Source: Treponema sp. (GTDB lineage: Bacteria > Spirochaetota > Spirochaetia > Treponematales > Treponemataceae). From it: 64,000 nucleotides of DNA. The stretch lies in assembly GCA_017940005.1 (NCBI GenBank), contig JAGAZO010000020.1, positions 216,086 through 280,085 of the forward strand, given 5' to 3'. Below the pieces are notes generated by a model. The model saw only the letters and a list, made by a program, of their open reading frames with translations, was not told the DNA's origin and did not search any database. Both the position numbers and the translations under genes were made by a program. Position 1 is the stretch's first letter. Each line of letters opens with the position of its first letter. Positions 43,826-54,453 of this stretch are shown piece after piece.

Positions 43826-44362
43826 TTAACAATCTTCTACAACAATGCTGTCGTTTGTATAGATGCAGATTTTGCCTGCAATGGCAAGACTTTTTTCTGC
43901 GATTTCTTTTGCACTCATGTTGGACGACTCAAGATACGCAAGGGCAGCAGCATACGCAAAATTTCCGCCGCTCCCGATTGCACATACGTCGTTTTCAGGC
44001 TCAATCACGTTGCCGTCACCAGAGATGAGCAATATTTTTCCGCTGTCTGCAACAAGCAGCTGCGCTTCAAGTTTTTGCAGCATCCTATCTGTGCGCCACG
44101 CTTTTGCAAGCTCAATCGCAGAACGCATGATGTCGCCATGATATTCTTTGAGCTTTTCCTCAAACTTGTCGAACAGCGTGAACGCGTCAGCGACAGAGCC
44201 AGCAAAACCGGTGAGCACTTTGCCATCGTAGATTTTGCGCACTTTGCGCGCGTTTCCCTTTACCACAGTGGCTCCCGCAGTCACCTGCCCGTCTCCCGCC
44301 ATGGCGACTTTTCCGTCGCGGCGCACTGCAATAACTGTAGTGCTGCGTATTTTGTTATCCAT
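43826..44362 (-). CDS. hslV: HslV peptidase subunit with a short propeptide
   Basis: A 178-residue threonine peptidase forming the HslV double ring. The conserved start of the mature family is [19 protein letters not shown]. Here the first Thr of that stretch is residue 8, behind MDNKIRS, so either the leader is cleaved or the enzyme works differently. GGAGG eight bases before 44362 strongly supports this start; the alternative at 44377 would give an even longer leader. It overlaps xerC by 8 bases, as in the codV-clpQ-clpY order of B. subtilis. Confidence 0.95.
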   Translation of the reverse strand: MDNKIRSTTVIAVRRDGKVAMAGDGQVTAGATVVKGNARKVRKIYDGKVLTGFAGSVADAFTLFDKFEEKLKEYHGDIMRSAIELAKAWRTDRMLQKLEAQLLVADSGKILLISGDGNVIEPENDVCAIGSGGNFAYAAALAYLESSNMSAKEIAEKSLAIAGKICIYTNDSIVVEDC

Positions 44363-45281
44363 TGTTTTTACCTCCATGAGGATGCGCCCTGTTATACGTG
44401 TCAATCAAACGCTGCGTCGTTACATGCGTGTAGCGCTGCGTCGTAGAAATGCTTGCGTGCCCGAGCAGTTCCTGCACAACGCGCACATCTGCCCCGTTTG
44501 AAACTAGCGCTGTTGCAAACGTGTGACGAAGCGCATGCGGCGAAATATGATGATTCGTTCCCTCCACGCCAGAATATCGCGCCACAATCCACCGTATGCC
44601 GTGAGCAGTGAGCTTGCCTCCCTGTTGATTCACGAAAATCTCTGGCACATCGTCGCGCAGTTTTTTTCTTGCAAACAACACTTTTCGCTCTTGCATGTAC
44701 AGCGCAAACGCTTTTTGCGCGTCTTTTTCAAAATATACGCGCCGCGCTTTTTTGCCTTTGCCCATAACGACGGCTGAACTGCAATCATCTGACATGTCCG
44801 CAAGCGCAAGAGAGGCAAGCTCGCTCACGCGACACCCTGACGAATACAGCATTTCAAAAATAGCAGCGTCGCGCGACGCCCATAAAAGCGGCTTTTCTTT
44901 TGCCGCCATGCACAGCTCGTCAACTTCTGCGCCCGTCAAAAATTTGGGCAGCAGCTTGGGCTGCTTCACTGTCTTTATTTCAAGAGCAGGATTATTATCA
45001 ATATACTGAAATTTTCTGCAATAGGCAAAAAAAGTTCTGACAGCCGCAATAAAGCGATTTATGCTTGCGCTCGCTTTTTTTTCTTTCGAAAGATTTCCTA
45101 TGCACATGCGTATGTCTTCCGCGCTCACAGATGCAATGTCTGTTTCGCCGCCAATAAAATGCGCAAACTGCGTTAAATCGTTTTTGTATGCGGCAACAGA
45201 GTTTTCTGACAATCCGCGCACAGCTGAAAGGTACAGGAGAAATTCTTCTATGTACGAAAAAAGCGGCATTGCTGTTTTCAT
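44355..45281 (-). CDS. xerC: Tyrosine recombinase XerC/CodV
   Basis: A 308-residue site-specific recombinase for chromosome dimer resolution. It has an N-terminal SAM-like DNA-binding domain (~10-95), then a catalytic domain with Arg in GCRVSELA, Lys in [25 protein letters not shown] and the nucleophile Tyr in RYTHV. Its position before hslV-hslU marks it as the CodV-type XerC. The -10 box lies only 9 bases before the ATG and there is no ribosome binding site, so the message may be nearly leaderless. Confidence 0.93.
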   Translation of the reverse strand: MKTAMPLFSYIEEFLLYLSAVRGLSENSVAAYKNDLTQFAHFIGGETDIASVSAEDIRMCIGNLSKEKKASASINRFIAAVRTFFAYCRKFQYIDNNPALEIKTVKQPKLLPKFLTGAEVDELCMAAKEKPLLWASRDAAIFEMLYSSGCRVSELASLALADMSDDCSSAVVMGKGKKARRVYFEKDAQKAFALYMQERKVLFARKKLRDDVPEIFVNQQGGKLTAHGIRWIVARYSGVEGTNHHISPHALRHTFATALVSNGADVRVVQELLGHASISTTQRYTHVTTQRLIDTYNRAHPHGGKNNG

Positions 45282-45290
45282 ATGATTTAA

Positions 45291-45319
45291 AATATACCGC
45301 ATTTCAAATAAAAAAGCAA
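45291..45319 (-). promoter_or_regulatory. xerC-hslVU promoter
   Basis: On the minus strand TTGCTT (45319-45314) and TATATT (45296-45291) have a 17-base spacer. The ATG follows 9 bases after the -10 box. Confidence 0.55.
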
Positions 45320-45413
45320 AAGCCTGCACGGTACTTTGTCATACACGCTGTAAAAATTCCGCACATGCACGTTGCATCGCGTCGGTTACAACAAAGCTTG
45401 TCTGGCAGATGCT

Positions 45414-46367
45414 CTATCGCATTAACACGTCATCAATCACTTTTTGCAGTGTTTGTGCAGACATGTTCAGCTCCTGTTCTTCCTGCTCGTTCAACGTAAT
45501 TGGTACCGCACATTCCACGCCGTCTTTTCCAACTATAGACGGCATGCTAATCGCAATATTAGATATTCCGTGATTATCATGCTGAATGCTCGATACGGGA
45601 AGGATGGATTTTTCATCACGCACGATTGCTTCGCAGATTCGTTTTACCGACATGGCTATGCCGTAATATGTCGCGTGCTTCTTTGCAATAATTTCATACG
45701 CGCTATTCTTTACATCTTGTGCAATACTGCGCATCGCTTCCTCATGGTTAAAATAACCGCGCATCTCGCAAAAATCATTCAACGGAATTCCCGACACATT
45801 GGCGCTGCTCCATGCGGCAATCTCGCTGTCACCGTGCTCACCGATAATAAACGCGTGCACAGAGCGACTATCAACCTGCAAGTGTTCTCCTAGCAGAAAC
45901 TTTAATCTTGCAGTATCAAGTACCGTTCCAGAACCAAATACCTTATTTTCTGGAAAAGCGCTAAACTTCACTGCCGCATAGGTAAGAATGTCCACCGGGT
46001 TTGCAACGACGAGCAATATTGCATGACGGTTGCACAACGCAATCTGTGGAATGACAGATTTAAATACATCGACATTCTTTTTTACTAAATCAAGGCGCGT
46101 TTCACCAGGTTTTTGCCCTACGCCCGCAGTCACAATGATGAGCGCCGCATCGGATAGAGCAGTATAATCTCCCGCATAAATCTGCATCGGCTTGGCAAAC
46201 GGCAAACCGTGACTAATATCGAGGGCTTCTCCCTCTGCTTTTTCTTTTGAGGCATCAATCAATACCATTTCAGAAAAAAGTCCTCCCTCCATGAGGGCAA
46301 ATGCCGACGCAGAGCCGACAAAACCGCAGCCTACTATTGCAACTTTTCTCATATTTATTTGTGCCAT
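45414..46367 (-). CDS. ldh: L-lactate dehydrogenase
   Basis: About 317 residues. It reduces pyruvate to L-lactate with NADH at the end of glycolysis. It has the Rossmann motif VAIVGCGFVGSASAF, the substrate loop GQKPGETRLDL, where Gln (not Arg) points to lactate rather than malate, NPVDILTYAA, and the active His in IIGEHGDSE. The start is uncertain (46367, or 46352 which begins MRKVAIVG); AAGGA lies 11 bases before 46367. It is an isolated metabolic gene between topA and xerC. Confidence 0.93.
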   Translation of the reverse strand: MAQINMRKVAIVGCGFVGSASAFALMEGGLFSEMVLIDASKEKAEGEALDISHGLPFAKPMQIYAGDYTALSDAALIIVTAGVGQKPGETRLDLVKKNVDVFKSVIPQIALCNRHAILLVVANPVDILTYAAVKFSAFPENKVFGSGTVLDTARLKFLLGEHLQVDSRSVHAFIIGEHGDSEIAAWSSANVSGIPLNDFCEMRGYFNHEEAMRSIAQDVKNSAYEIIAKKHATYYGIAMSVKRICEAIVRDEKSILPVSSIQHDNHGISNIAISMPSIVGKDGVECAVPITLNEQEEQELNMSAQTLQKVIDDVLMR

Positions 46368-46805
46368 TCTGCTATACATCCTTCTGGTGCTCATCGTATG
46401 CCCAGTTCAACTTGTTTATTCGTGCGGATACTTTCATGCATCACCTCGTGATACGAACTGTGAAGAAAGTATTTTACTCGTCGCTCACGCGCACCACATG
46501 CATGCGCTCGCAAGTTGCAACTTGCTCGCTTATGCATTAAGGAACGCCATACCTCGTGCCCTGCGACGAAGTTAGTAATTTTTATGATGATGCGTCTATC
46601 TCCGATTAGTACGGCATATTCTATTGCCTGTCTCTTAAATGTTTACAGAACAATTTCGCCGTATTTTTTGAGGGCTGCTGTTTTGAGTGCTGCCAACTTA
46701 TTTCTAATTTATTAATAATTCATATTATTCGCTTTTGCACTTTCTGTCTACACCCTACCTGATACGCGCAAACAGAAAGCTCACAGATAAATAATACGCT
46801 CACGC
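46368..46805. other. Intergenic region between topA and ldh
   Basis: These 438 bases hold no credible gene; the longest open frames have no family features. They contain one copy of the dispersed repeat (46504-46530), an AT-rich stretch near 46695-46735, and presumably the ldh promoter and topA terminator, neither of which I can place with confidence. Confidence 0.6.
46504..46530. repeat. Dispersed 27-bp repeat, copy 1, with a perfect 16-bp palindrome
   Basis: The 27 bases match 60631-60657 at all but one position. Its centre GCAAGTTGCAACTTGC (46510-46525) is a perfect palindrome. Both copies are followed within 10-20 bases by AGGAACG. Confidence 0.8.
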
Positions 46806-48950
46806 TTATTTTTCGGTAGCTTTTTCTGATGCTGCATCGTCTGCAGAATGCAGATACGTGCAATCGGGATTGATGCACGACTTGTAGCTGCCGTTTTTCT
46901 TGTCGTATTTTTCAACGAGGAACCAACCACACTGCGGGCAGTATTGGTCAATCGGTTTAAAGTGCGTAAGAAACTGGCAATCAGGATAATTCGTGCAACC
47001 GTAAAACTCCTTGCCTCTGCCCTTTGTTTTTCGAGCGACAATCTCACCGTTGCAGCCGGGCATAGGGCACTTTGCAAGCGGAATCGATTTTGTGTTGTGG
47101 CATTCAGGGAAGCCAGAACATGCAAGAAAGTAACCGAAGCGACCGAGTTTTTTTACCATGGGCTTTCCGCACTTGTCGCATATTTTATCTGTCTTTTCAT
47201 CGAGGAAGCCTTTGACGCTTTCTTGCGTCGTCATCACTTCGTCAACGCGATTTTTAAACGGCTCGTAAAAATCTTTTATCATGCCGTTCCACACAAGATT
47301 CCCCTGCTCCACTTTATCAAGGTCGTTTTCGATCTCTGCGGTAAAGTGCTCGTTGATGACATTCGGAAATGACTCGACGAGTATTTTGCAAATCATCTTG
47401 CCGAGTGCTGTGGGAACGAGCTGCTTGTTTGTGCGCGTAACGTAGTAACGGTCAAGCAGCACGGAGATGATTGGCGCGTATGTTGAAGGTCGCCCTATGC
47501 CCTTTTCTTCAAGCGTACGAACAATTGACGCATCTGTGTAACGCGCAGGTCCTTGCGTAAAGTGCTGCTCCGGGTAAAACTTCTTGCACTCGATTGCCTC
47601 GCCTTCTTTGAGCGACGGAAGATTTCCTGTCTTATCCTCTTTTGATGAGAGCAGCTTTATGACATTGTAAAAACCTTTTTCGACTATCTTGCTCGCAGAA
47701 GCGCGGAACACTGCATCGCCCGCAGCGATTTCAACGCTCGTTGTGCGCGTCTTTGCGTTGTTCATCTGGCTTGAGACAAACCGCTCCCAGATGAGCGTAT
47801 ACAGGCGCAGCTGGTCGCGCGAAAGATATTCCTTGACCGATTCAGGCGTATACGACGTGTACGTGGGGCGTATGCCTTCATGCGCGTCTTGTGCGGACTT
47901 GCCTACTTCGTATTTTACCGGCTTTTCAGGCACATCGTTCGGATAGTTTTTTGCAAGCCACGCGCGCACGTCTTCAAGCGCCGTATCGGAGATGCGCACA
48001 GAATCAGTTCTCATGTATGTGATGAGCCCCACGCGTCCCTCGCCTATGTCTATGCCTTCGTAAAGCTGCTGGGCAATCTGCATCGTTTTGCGCGACGTAA
48101 AGCCGAGCCTATTCGCCGCCGCCTGCTGCAACTTTGACGTTGTGAACGGCGCTTTTGGACGCACTGTTTTGTCAGTCTGCTTTATGCTTGCAACAACACA
48201 TTCAGAATCATTTATTTGACTGATGATTTTATTAACGTCATCTTCGCTTTTAAGCTCTGCCTTTTCTCCTTTGTACGAAACAAGCTGAGCGGTAAATGTT
48301 GTCTTGCCTTTTGCAAAATCAGCTTCGAGCGTCCAGTACTCTTCGGGAATAAAATTTTCCACTTCCTCCTCGCGCTCGCAGATGAGCCGCAGCGCGACAG
48401 ACTGCACGCGGCCTGCAGAAAGCCCGTTTTTCACTTTGCTCCATAAAAGCGGACTCAAGTTGTAGCCTACAAGACGGTCGAGCACGCGCCGCGCTTTTTG
48501 CGCGTTCACTTTGCTTTCGACAATCTCGCTGGGATGCTGCACCGCCTCTTTGATTGCAAGCGGCGTGATTTCATTGAACACAATGCGGCTTATGGGCGCG
48601 TCTGTTTTTTCTTTGAGCGCATTGTTCAAGTGCCACGCAATAGCTTCTCCCTCGCGGTCGTTATCGCTTGCAAGCAGCACATTGGTCGATTTTTTTGCAT
48701 CTTTTTGCAATTCTTTAAGCAGTTTTGCACGACCGCGCACCGTAATGTATTCAGGCTGAAAATCGTGCTCCACATCTATTGCAATGCGCGACTTAGGCAA
48801 ATCTATGAGATGCCCCATGGACGCTTTTACCGTGTAGCCAGGTCCCAAATATTTTTCGATTGTATGCGCTTTTGCAGGAGACTCCACAATCACGAGCGTT
48901 TGTTTTTTTGAATCAGGTTTCTTCTTTTTTTGAACACTAGTTCCAGCCAT
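46806..48950 (-). CDS. topA: DNA topoisomerase I
   Basis: A 714-residue type IA topoisomerase that relaxes negative supercoils. It has the Toprim domain (LVIVESPAKAHTIEKYLG, ASDNDREGEAIAWHL), the catalytic Tyr in LITYMRTDSVR and KNGLSAGRVQSVALR. The C-terminus carries three zinc ribbons (CDKCGKPM..., CPMPGCNGE..., CPQCGWFL...). A Lys-rich start (MAGTSVQKKKKPDSKK) precedes the fold. It lies 73 bases after dprA in the same direction. Confidence 0.98.
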   Translation of the reverse strand: MAGTSVQKKKKPDSKKQTLVIVESPAKAHTIEKYLGPGYTVKASMGHLIDLPKSRIAIDVEHDFQPEYITVRGRAKLLKELQKDAKKSTNVLLASDNDREGEAIAWHLNNALKEKTDAPISRIVFNEITPLAIKEAVQHPSEIVESKVNAQKARRVLDRLVGYNLSPLLWSKVKNGLSAGRVQSVALRLICEREEEVENFIPEEYWTLEADFAKGKTTFTAQLVSYKGEKAELKSEDDVNKIISQINDSECVVASIKQTDKTVRPKAPFTTSKLQQAAANRLGFTSRKTMQIAQQLYEGIDIGEGRVGLITYMRTDSVRISDTALEDVRAWLAKNYPNDVPEKPVKYEVGKSAQDAHEGIRPTYTSYTPESVKEYLSRDQLRLYTLIWERFVSSQMNNAKTRTTSVEIAAGDAVFRASASKIVEKGFYNVIKLLSSKEDKTGNLPSLKEGEAIECKKFYPEQHFTQGPARYTDASIVRTLEEKGIGRPSTYAPIISVLLDRYYVTRTNKQLVPTALGKMICKILVESFPNVINEHFTAEIENDLDKVEQGNLVWNGMIKDFYEPFKNRVDEVMTTQESVKGFLDEKTDKICDKCGKPMVKKLGRFGYFLACSGFPECHNTKSIPLAKCPMPGCNGEIVARKTKGRGKEFYGCTNYPDCQFLTHFKPIDQYCPQCGWFLVEKYDKKNGSYKSCINPDCTYLHSADDAASEKATEK

Positions 48951-49023
48951 AATTTCTCCATGAAAAAGTCATGCGCAAAATCATTCTCGCATCAGACTTT
49001 GCTATGATACACGCAACACTGTA

Positions 49024-50058
49024 TTAAAACAACTGTTCTTGTGCAATCGTTTTACTGCTTCTCATGCCGGGCAGTTCCGCACGACAACGGCAGTAGTCAT
49101 CATAATCTTTGATGACAGGCGCACCGTCACTACGGTAACGCTCAATTGTATTTTCAATCTTGCTCTTCGACACTTTGCCCAAAGCAATGTCACTTTCAAG
49201 CTTTTGCTTGACGCATTCCGCAACTGCTGCCGCGCGCTCAGAAAACGCGCTTTCGTGAAAGAGCACGTCGCGGTTGTAGTCGAGCGCAAATTGAGCAGTG
49301 TGAAGCGCACCGCTTCCAGGAGGCGCTTCAATCACAACAGTTGCAGGCGAAAGCGCTGCGATAATCCTGTTGCGGTGCACAAAACGCCACGATTCGCTCG
49401 GCGTGCCGGGAAGATATTCGCTTGCAAGGCAGCCACCTGTCTTAATAATTTTTTCCGCAAGTCTTTTGTGCCTGGCGGGAACAACCATGTCGCACCCGCA
49501 CGGAAGAATTGCGCATGTCTTCCCGCTCTCGCGTCCTGCTTCCATTGCGTCAAAACACGCTTCAACTGCTCCCGCATGCGCCTCGCCGTCAATGCCGTTT
49601 GCAAGCCCCGACACGACTGTCACGCCGTCGCGAGCAGCATCGCGCGCAAACGAAAATACAGCCTGCTTTCCCTGCACCGTCATGCGCCGCGTGCCAACGA
49701 CAGACACCGTGCTGCTTCCCAAGCAGCTTGCATTTCCGCGGTAAAACAGCGCAAACGGCGGATTGACAATTTCGCGCAGCAACGCGGGATATGCGCTTTG
49801 CGTGTGCAGCAGCATAGTGATGCCAAACGCATCTAAAATGCGCGCGCTCTTCTCCGCTTCGCGAACTGCGTGCGTTCCATCCCATTGCGCATTGCGGAAC
49901 TTGCGTCCGACAATCTGCGAAATATCATGTATAGACAGTACCGCAAGCGCGGACAGACTGTCAAGATTGTTTAATAAAATACTTTTTTCTTTAAATGAGA
50001 GAAATGAAACGCTTGCAACGCAGAGCGTGAGCAACATGTCTTTTTGATCACTGTACAT
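49024..50058 (-). CDS. dprA: DNA processing protein DprA/Smf
   Basis: A 344-residue protein with an N-terminal helix-hairpin-helix-like region and the Rossmann-like DprA domain (VSVVGTRRMT, VVSGLANGIDGEAHAGA, ESWRFVHRNRIIAALSP, GSGALHTAQFALDYNRDV). DprA loads RecA on incoming single-stranded DNA in competent bacteria; its job in spirochaetes is not established. It overlaps the TPR lipoprotein gene by 11 bases. ATG 50037 is an alternative start. Confidence 0.93.
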   Translation of the reverse strand: MYSDQKDMLLTLCVASVSFLSFKEKSILLNNLDSLSALAVLSIHDISQIVGRKFRNAQWDGTHAVREAEKSARILDAFGITMLLHTQSAYPALLREIVNPPFALFYRGNASCLGSSTVSVVGTRRMTVQGKQAVFSFARDAARDGVTVVSGLANGIDGEAHAGAVEACFDAMEAGRESGKTCAILPCGCDMVVPARHKRLAEKIIKTGGCLASEYLPGTPSESWRFVHRNRIIAALSPATVVIEAPPGSGALHTAQFALDYNRDVLFHESAFSERAAAVAECVKQKLESDIALGKVSKSKIENTIERYRSDGAPVIKDYDDYCRCRAELPGMRSSKTIAQEQLF

Positions 50059-50776
50059 ACACTACGTCGAGCACCTGTTTTTTATTTTTTTCCGCTGCTG
50101 CTTTTTTATCTTTATCTTTTGTAGTCTTGATGATATTATCGTACATGTCTACTGCCTTTTGAAAATTTCCAGTGCTATAATATGCATTCCCGAGTACAAA
50201 CTTAGCGTCTGTATGACCCGTATCAATTGTTAAAAGCGTTTCAAGATACGGAATTGCTTTTTCACCTGCGTCAAGGTCGAATACATACAAAACGCCTAGC
50301 CCATACAGCGCGCGAACATATCGCGGTTCAATTGCAATTGCCCGTAAATATGCAGATTCTGCAAGTTTTAAATAATTATATCGCTTGTCAGTACTCCCCA
50401 GCGCATCATAATCAAGCGCAGATTTTGCCATGTAGCCACCGCACACTCCCACGTAGTAATACAAATTTTGATTTTCAGGGTAGTACTCAATCGCTTTTTG
50501 ATAGCATTTGAGCGCTTCCCCCCACATTTTCTGATCGATATATCGCGAACCTAAAATTTTATACCAGATTCCGATTTGTCCATTTGCAAGCTCTATATCA
50601 GCAATGCGCTTTCCATATTTTTCAATCGCTGTTTTATATTCTTCTATTGTCGTTGGATTTGAAATTCCCTCTTCCATATATTGCATATTGCGAACAGCGT
50701 TTTTTGAAACACCACATGAAAGGAAAAATAGTACAATAAAAAAAGCAGAAAAAATCTTACTAAATTCTTTTTTCAT
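50048..50776 (-). CDS. TPR lipoprotein
   Basis: A 242-residue predicted lipoprotein with lipobox FFLSC (Cys21) and about four TPRs (GEALKCYQKAIEYYPENQN, YLRAIAIEPRYVRALYGLG, AKFVLGNAYYSTGNFQKA). GAGG five bases before 50776 fixes the start. It lies between xerD and dprA within the division block. A scaffold role in the periplasm is likely, but the partner is unknown. Confidence 0.82.
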   Translation of the reverse strand: MKKEFSKIFSAFFIVLFFLSCGVSKNAVRNMQYMEEGISNPTTIEEYKTAIEKYGKRIADIELANGQIGIWYKILGSRYIDQKMWGEALKCYQKAIEYYPENQNLYYYVGVCGGYMAKSALDYDALGSTDKRYNYLKLAESAYLRAIAIEPRYVRALYGLGVLYVFDLDAGEKAIPYLETLLTIDTGHTDAKFVLGNAYYSTGNFQKAVDMYDNIIKTTKDKDKKAAAEKNKKQVLDVVYVQ

Positions 50777-50818
50777 ATAAACCTCATGTATCAATATAAT
50801 ATAGAGCAGACAAGAAAT

Positions 50819-51739
50819 TCAATCCTTTTCTATAGTATCGATAGAATGACCAGGAAAATATTTTTCATGATTTTTACGAAGCTGCTCATTGTCAACATGT
50901 GTATAAATCTGCGTTGTCGATAAATCAGAATGACCAAGCAGCTCTTGCACAGAGCGTAAGTCAGCTCCGCCTGCAAGCAAATGCGTTGCAAACGAATGGC
51001 GCAGCGTGTGCACTTTTGCATGAACTCCTGAAAGTGACTTGTATGCTTGAAACCGCTTCCAGACGCCTTTGCGAGACATCGCTTGTCCGCGATAATTAAC
51101 AAATACTTCTGCCACAATCTTTTTCCCTACGAGTTTGGGACGCGCATCCTCCAAATAAGCAATAAGCTTTTCTTTTGCCGCACTCCCAAATGGCACGACA
51201 CGTTCCTTATCGCCCTTACCGTGCACAAGTATAAGTCGCTCATGCATGTGAACGTTTTGCATGAGGAGAGAACATACTTCGCTTATGCGCAAGCCGCACG
51301 AATACACAAGCTCAAAGAGCGCTGCATCGCGGAGCCCTAGCGCGTCAGACGCATCTATTGTGGAGAGCAGAGAATCAACCTGTTGCACAGAAAGCACGCG
51401 CGGAAGAGGACGGGATGCTTTGGGTCTGTCGAGCATGAGCGCATAATTCTCTTTCCAAAAGCCCATGCGCACAAGATATGAGCCGAACGCGCGGAGCGCG
51501 GATATATCTTTTGCAATCGTCAACTCTGTGCATCCGCCTGTTTTCCGATGCACAAGATAGCGTAAAAGAAACTGCACGCTCGCATCCTGCAACTTTATTT
51601 TTTTTGCAACACACCATTCAAGGAACTCGCTCACAGAAAGACGATACGTTTCCGCCGTTTTTTGAGAGCGCCGTTCCACAAGCATAAGGTCTGTGTAAAA
51701 ACGAGAAAGTATGACAGGAATTGTTAATTTCTCAGCCAT
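50819..51739 (-). CDS. xerD: Tyrosine recombinase XerD
   Basis: A 306-residue recombinase with the full catalytic set: Arg in CGLRISEVC, Lys in HGKGDKER, HTLRHSFATHLL, GHSDLSTTQ and Tyr in IYTHV. The spacing and the HTLRHSFATHLL motif fit XerD. With XerC at 44355 it would act at the chromosomal dif site, helped by FtsK. It begins 10 bases after ftsZ. Confidence 0.93.
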   Translation of the reverse strand: MAEKLTIPVILSRFYTDLMLVERRSQKTAETYRLSVSEFLEWCVAKKIKLQDASVQFLLRYLVHRKTGGCTELTIAKDISALRAFGSYLVRMGFWKENYALMLDRPKASRPLPRVLSVQQVDSLLSTIDASDALGLRDAALFELVYSCGLRISEVCSLLMQNVHMHERLILVHGKGDKERVVPFGSAAKEKLIAYLEDARPKLVGKKIVAEVFVNYRGQAMSRKGVWKRFQAYKSLSGVHAKVHTLRHSFATHLLAGGADLRSVQELLGHSDLSTTQIYTHVDNEQLRKNHEKYFPGHSIDTIEKD

Positions 51740-51749
51740 TGACCACGTA

Positions 51750-53165
51750 TCAGTCGTGCAGTTTTATTCCGCGCGGCAAAGTTGCAAGATCGCTGTTTCG
51801 CCAGCACGCAGGCTGACTTAAATCATTTTGAGCAACGAAGTTTGAAGGCGGACGCATGCTGTTTGCAGCAAAACGAGGTGATGACATTGTAAGCGCTTTT
51901 CCAAGCGAGCCAACAGAAGCCGACTGTTTTACATTTGACAATGAGCTTGCTCCCCCCGTTGATGCAGCAGGTGCAACTCCCACCGCTACAGGAACTTTTT
52001 CAGGTGTCCTGTCCGCCTCGTCAAATAAATTCGTTTCAGCTGCTGAAGAAAGTTTGCGCCTGAACGATTCTAAACTACGACCGCTAAGTATGTCGGAAAA
52101 TTCGTCGCTTGTTACAACTGATGAGTCGTGCTGTACAATTTCTGCTGCACCAATATCACGCAAATATGCATCACCTGCATTTTTTTCATGAAAGCCGGTT
52201 GCAATCACTGTAACGCTTATCTCTGCATTAAGCGACGAATCGACAACCTGTCCCCACAGGATATTTGCATCGGGATCTGCAGAAGCAGTGACCACTTTCA
52301 TAATCTCTGCAACTTCAAATGTTGAAATATCTTCATTTGAACAAATATTCACAAGTATATTTTTTGCACCGTCAATATCAGTATCTTCAAGCATAGGATT
52401 TTTGATTGCTTTCGTTGCTGCATCGACTGCACGGTTTTCGCCCTCTGCAATACCAACACCAAGAATTGCATCACCTTGCCCCAGCATTGCATTACGCACA
52501 TCTGCAAAATCGATATTCACGTCACCAGGCTTAGTGATAATATTTGAAATGCCTTCGACACCTTGCCGCAACACATCATCTGCAACGAGGAACGCTTGGC
52601 GTACAGATGACTTGCTCTTATCAAGAATTTTCAAAAGTTGCTCGTTTGGAATGACTATAAGAGAATCGACATTCTCATGCAGACGTTTTATTCCTTCCTG
52701 CGCCTGACGCATGCGTACTTGCCCTTCAAAGCCGAACGGTGTTGTAACGACGCCAACAGTGAGTACGCCAAGCTCGCGTGCAATGCGTGCCACAACAGGA
52801 GCAGAGCCTGTGCCTGTTCCTCCTCCCATGCCTGCGGTGATAAAAACCATATCAGTACCTTTAAGCTTTTCAGCAAGCACCTCTTTATCTTCTTCCGCCG
52901 CCTGCTCACCAATTGCGGGACGCCCGCCTGCTCCAAGCCCCTTTGTTAACTTCTGACCAATTGCAATGCGAGTAGGAGCTTTTGCAAGATTGAGCGCCTG
53001 CAAATCCGTATTGAGCACAATGAATTCGATATTTGGAATTTTTGCATCAATCATCCTGTTAACAGCAGCCGAACCGCCGCCGCCACAACCAATCACTTTG
53101 ATTACCGTGGGACTTGCTGTATCAAGCGCAGTGCCACTTTCGTTTACCACAGAAAAATCCATCAT
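51750..53165 (-). CDS. ftsZ: Cell division GTPase FtsZ
   Basis: A 471-residue tubulin homologue that builds the Z ring. It has the GTP-binding core [17 protein letters not shown], the signature [15 protein letters not shown] and the T7 loop region [11 protein letters not shown]. The linker (~365-440) is Ser/Ala-rich. The C-terminal end is unusual: a [10 protein letters not shown] stretch that resembles the FtsA-binding peptide is followed by 14 further residues ([14 protein letters not shown]). GGAGG six bases upstream supports the start. It follows ftsA by 29 bases. Confidence 0.98.
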   Translation of the reverse strand: MMDFSVVNESGTALDTASPTVIKVIGCGGGGSAAVNRMIDAKIPNIEFIVLNTDLQALNLAKAPTRIAIGQKLTKGLGAGGRPAIGEQAAEEDKEVLAEKLKGTDMVFITAGMGGGTGTGSAPVVARIARELGVLTVGVVTTPFGFEGQVRMRQAQEGIKRLHENVDSLIVIPNEQLLKILDKSKSSVRQAFLVADDVLRQGVEGISNIITKPGDVNIDFADVRNAMLGQGDAILGVGIAEGENRAVDAATKAIKNPMLEDTDIDGAKNILVNICSNEDISTFEVAEIMKVVTASADPDANILWGQVVDSSLNAEISVTVIATGFHEKNAGDAYLRDIGAAEIVQHDSSVVTSDEFSDILSGRSLESFRRKLSSAAETNLFDEADRTPEKVPVAVGVAPAASTGGASSLSNVKQSASVGSLGKALTMSSPRFAANSMRPPSNFVAQNDLSQPACWRNSDLATLPRGIKLHD

Positions 53166-53194
53166 ACATTTCCTCCCGACCCTTTTCCTGTTTA

Positions 53195-54436
53195 TCAGAA
53201 AAATATTTTCTTAAGTTTTTTTAAGATATTTTCATCCTTTTCTCCACTCCCTGATGAAAATAATTTCTTACTTTTCCTGCTACTTTTTTCTTGAACAATA
53301 TTTTTATTTGAAAGCACTAAACCTATAACTGTAGCACATTCAGGTTTGCGGTATTCACTCTCTCGACCGCCAAACTTGTCGGGCACACCGATGCGCACAG
53401 AGCTTGTGCCGAACACCGCTTGCGCACACTCGATTACGCCTTCCATCTGCGCTCCGCCGCCTGTCAAGATAATGTTTCCCGAAAGCTGAGACACACTCGA
53501 ATTAGTAATAACAGCACTCCTAACCATTGAAAAAATTTCTTCAACGCGCGGCTGGATTATCTGGCAAAGCTCTGTTTGCGTTGTAAGTTCAGGATCTCTT
53601 CCTCCCACTCCGGGTATAATCACTTCTTTTTCATCTTCAATGCCGTCAAGCCAGCAGCAGCCTGATTCAATTTTTATCTTTTCCGCAGCGGAAACAGGAA
53701 TGCCTTTTACAACTGCAATATCATTCGTAACAAGATTTCCACCAACAGGAATTGATACAGTGCACACCGGCGCTCCTCCAAGCAGGACAAGCACATCAGT
53801 TGTACCCGCGCCCATATCAATCAAGATTGACCCCAAATCCATTTCATCTTCGTGAACAACAGCTTCTGTTGCAGCAAGCGTTTTGAGCATAACGCCTATA
53901 GGCATGTACCCTGCCCTATTCACACAACGTTTTACGTTTTGAATAGTCGTTTTTGATGCAGTAATTACATGAACATCTGCTTCGAGCCGCGTACACATCA
54001 TATTCACAGGGTCTTTGATATTTGCCGCGCCGTCGACAGTAAAACTTTGCACCACAACATGCAGCAATTCTCTGTCTTGAGGTATAAACACAGCCCGTGC
54101 GTTGTCAATAGCTCTGTCAATATCAGCTCGAGTCACTTCTCGACGCGGCTTTCCTGGTGGCGTTACCGGCGTTATACCCTGCTGATTCAATCCTTCAATC
54201 TGCGTGCCGCCAATTCCAATAGCGCACGATGTAACTTCTGCTCCTGCATTTTGCTCTGCTACTTCAACAGCATCTTTTATGGCAGCAGCAGCGTCTTCAA
54301 TATTTACAATCAGCCCATTTCGCATGCCTGCTGATTTTCGCACAGAAGTACCGACAATTTCGACGGAACCATCCTCTCCGACTTCTCCGATTGCAACGCG
54401 AATACAGCTTGTACCAATATCAAGACCGACAATCAT
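53195..54436 (-). CDS. ftsA: Cell division protein FtsA
   Basis: A 413-residue actin-like ATPase that tethers FtsZ to the membrane. It has phosphate loops [15 protein letters not shown] and [14 protein letters not shown], adenosine motif [12 protein letters not shown], and a C-terminal amphipathic helix ([12 protein letters not shown]) as the membrane anchor. AAGGA nine bases upstream supports the start. Confidence 0.98.
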   Translation of the reverse strand: MIVGLDIGTSCIRVAIGEVGEDGSVEIVGTSVRKSAGMRNGLIVNIEDAAAAIKDAVEVAEQNAGAEVTSCAIGIGGTQIEGLNQQGITPVTPPGKPRREVTRADIDRAIDNARAVFIPQDRELLHVVVQSFTVDGAANIKDPVNMMCTRLEADVHVITASKTTIQNVKRCVNRAGYMPIGVMLKTLAATEAVVHEDEMDLGSILIDMGAGTTDVLVLLGGAPVCTVSIPVGGNLVTNDIAVVKGIPVSAAEKIKIESGCCWLDGIEDEKEVIIPGVGGRDPELTTQTELCQIIQPRVEEIFSMVRSAVITNSSVSQLSGNIILTGGGAQMEGVIECAQAVFGTSSVRIGVPDKFGGRESEYRKPECATVIGLVLSNKNIVQEKSSRKSKKLFSSGSGEKDENILKKLKKIFF

Positions 54437-54453
54437 AATTATAAATCCTTACA

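Noticed and set aside
46515..46715. Small open frame in the topA-ldh gap
   Set aside because: No ribosome binding site or recognisable domain; it runs through the dispersed repeat.
44355..51739. A dif site near xerC or xerD
   Set aside because: I looked for a dif-like 28-bp sequence by eye and found none I would defend; a genome-wide search near the terminus is needed.
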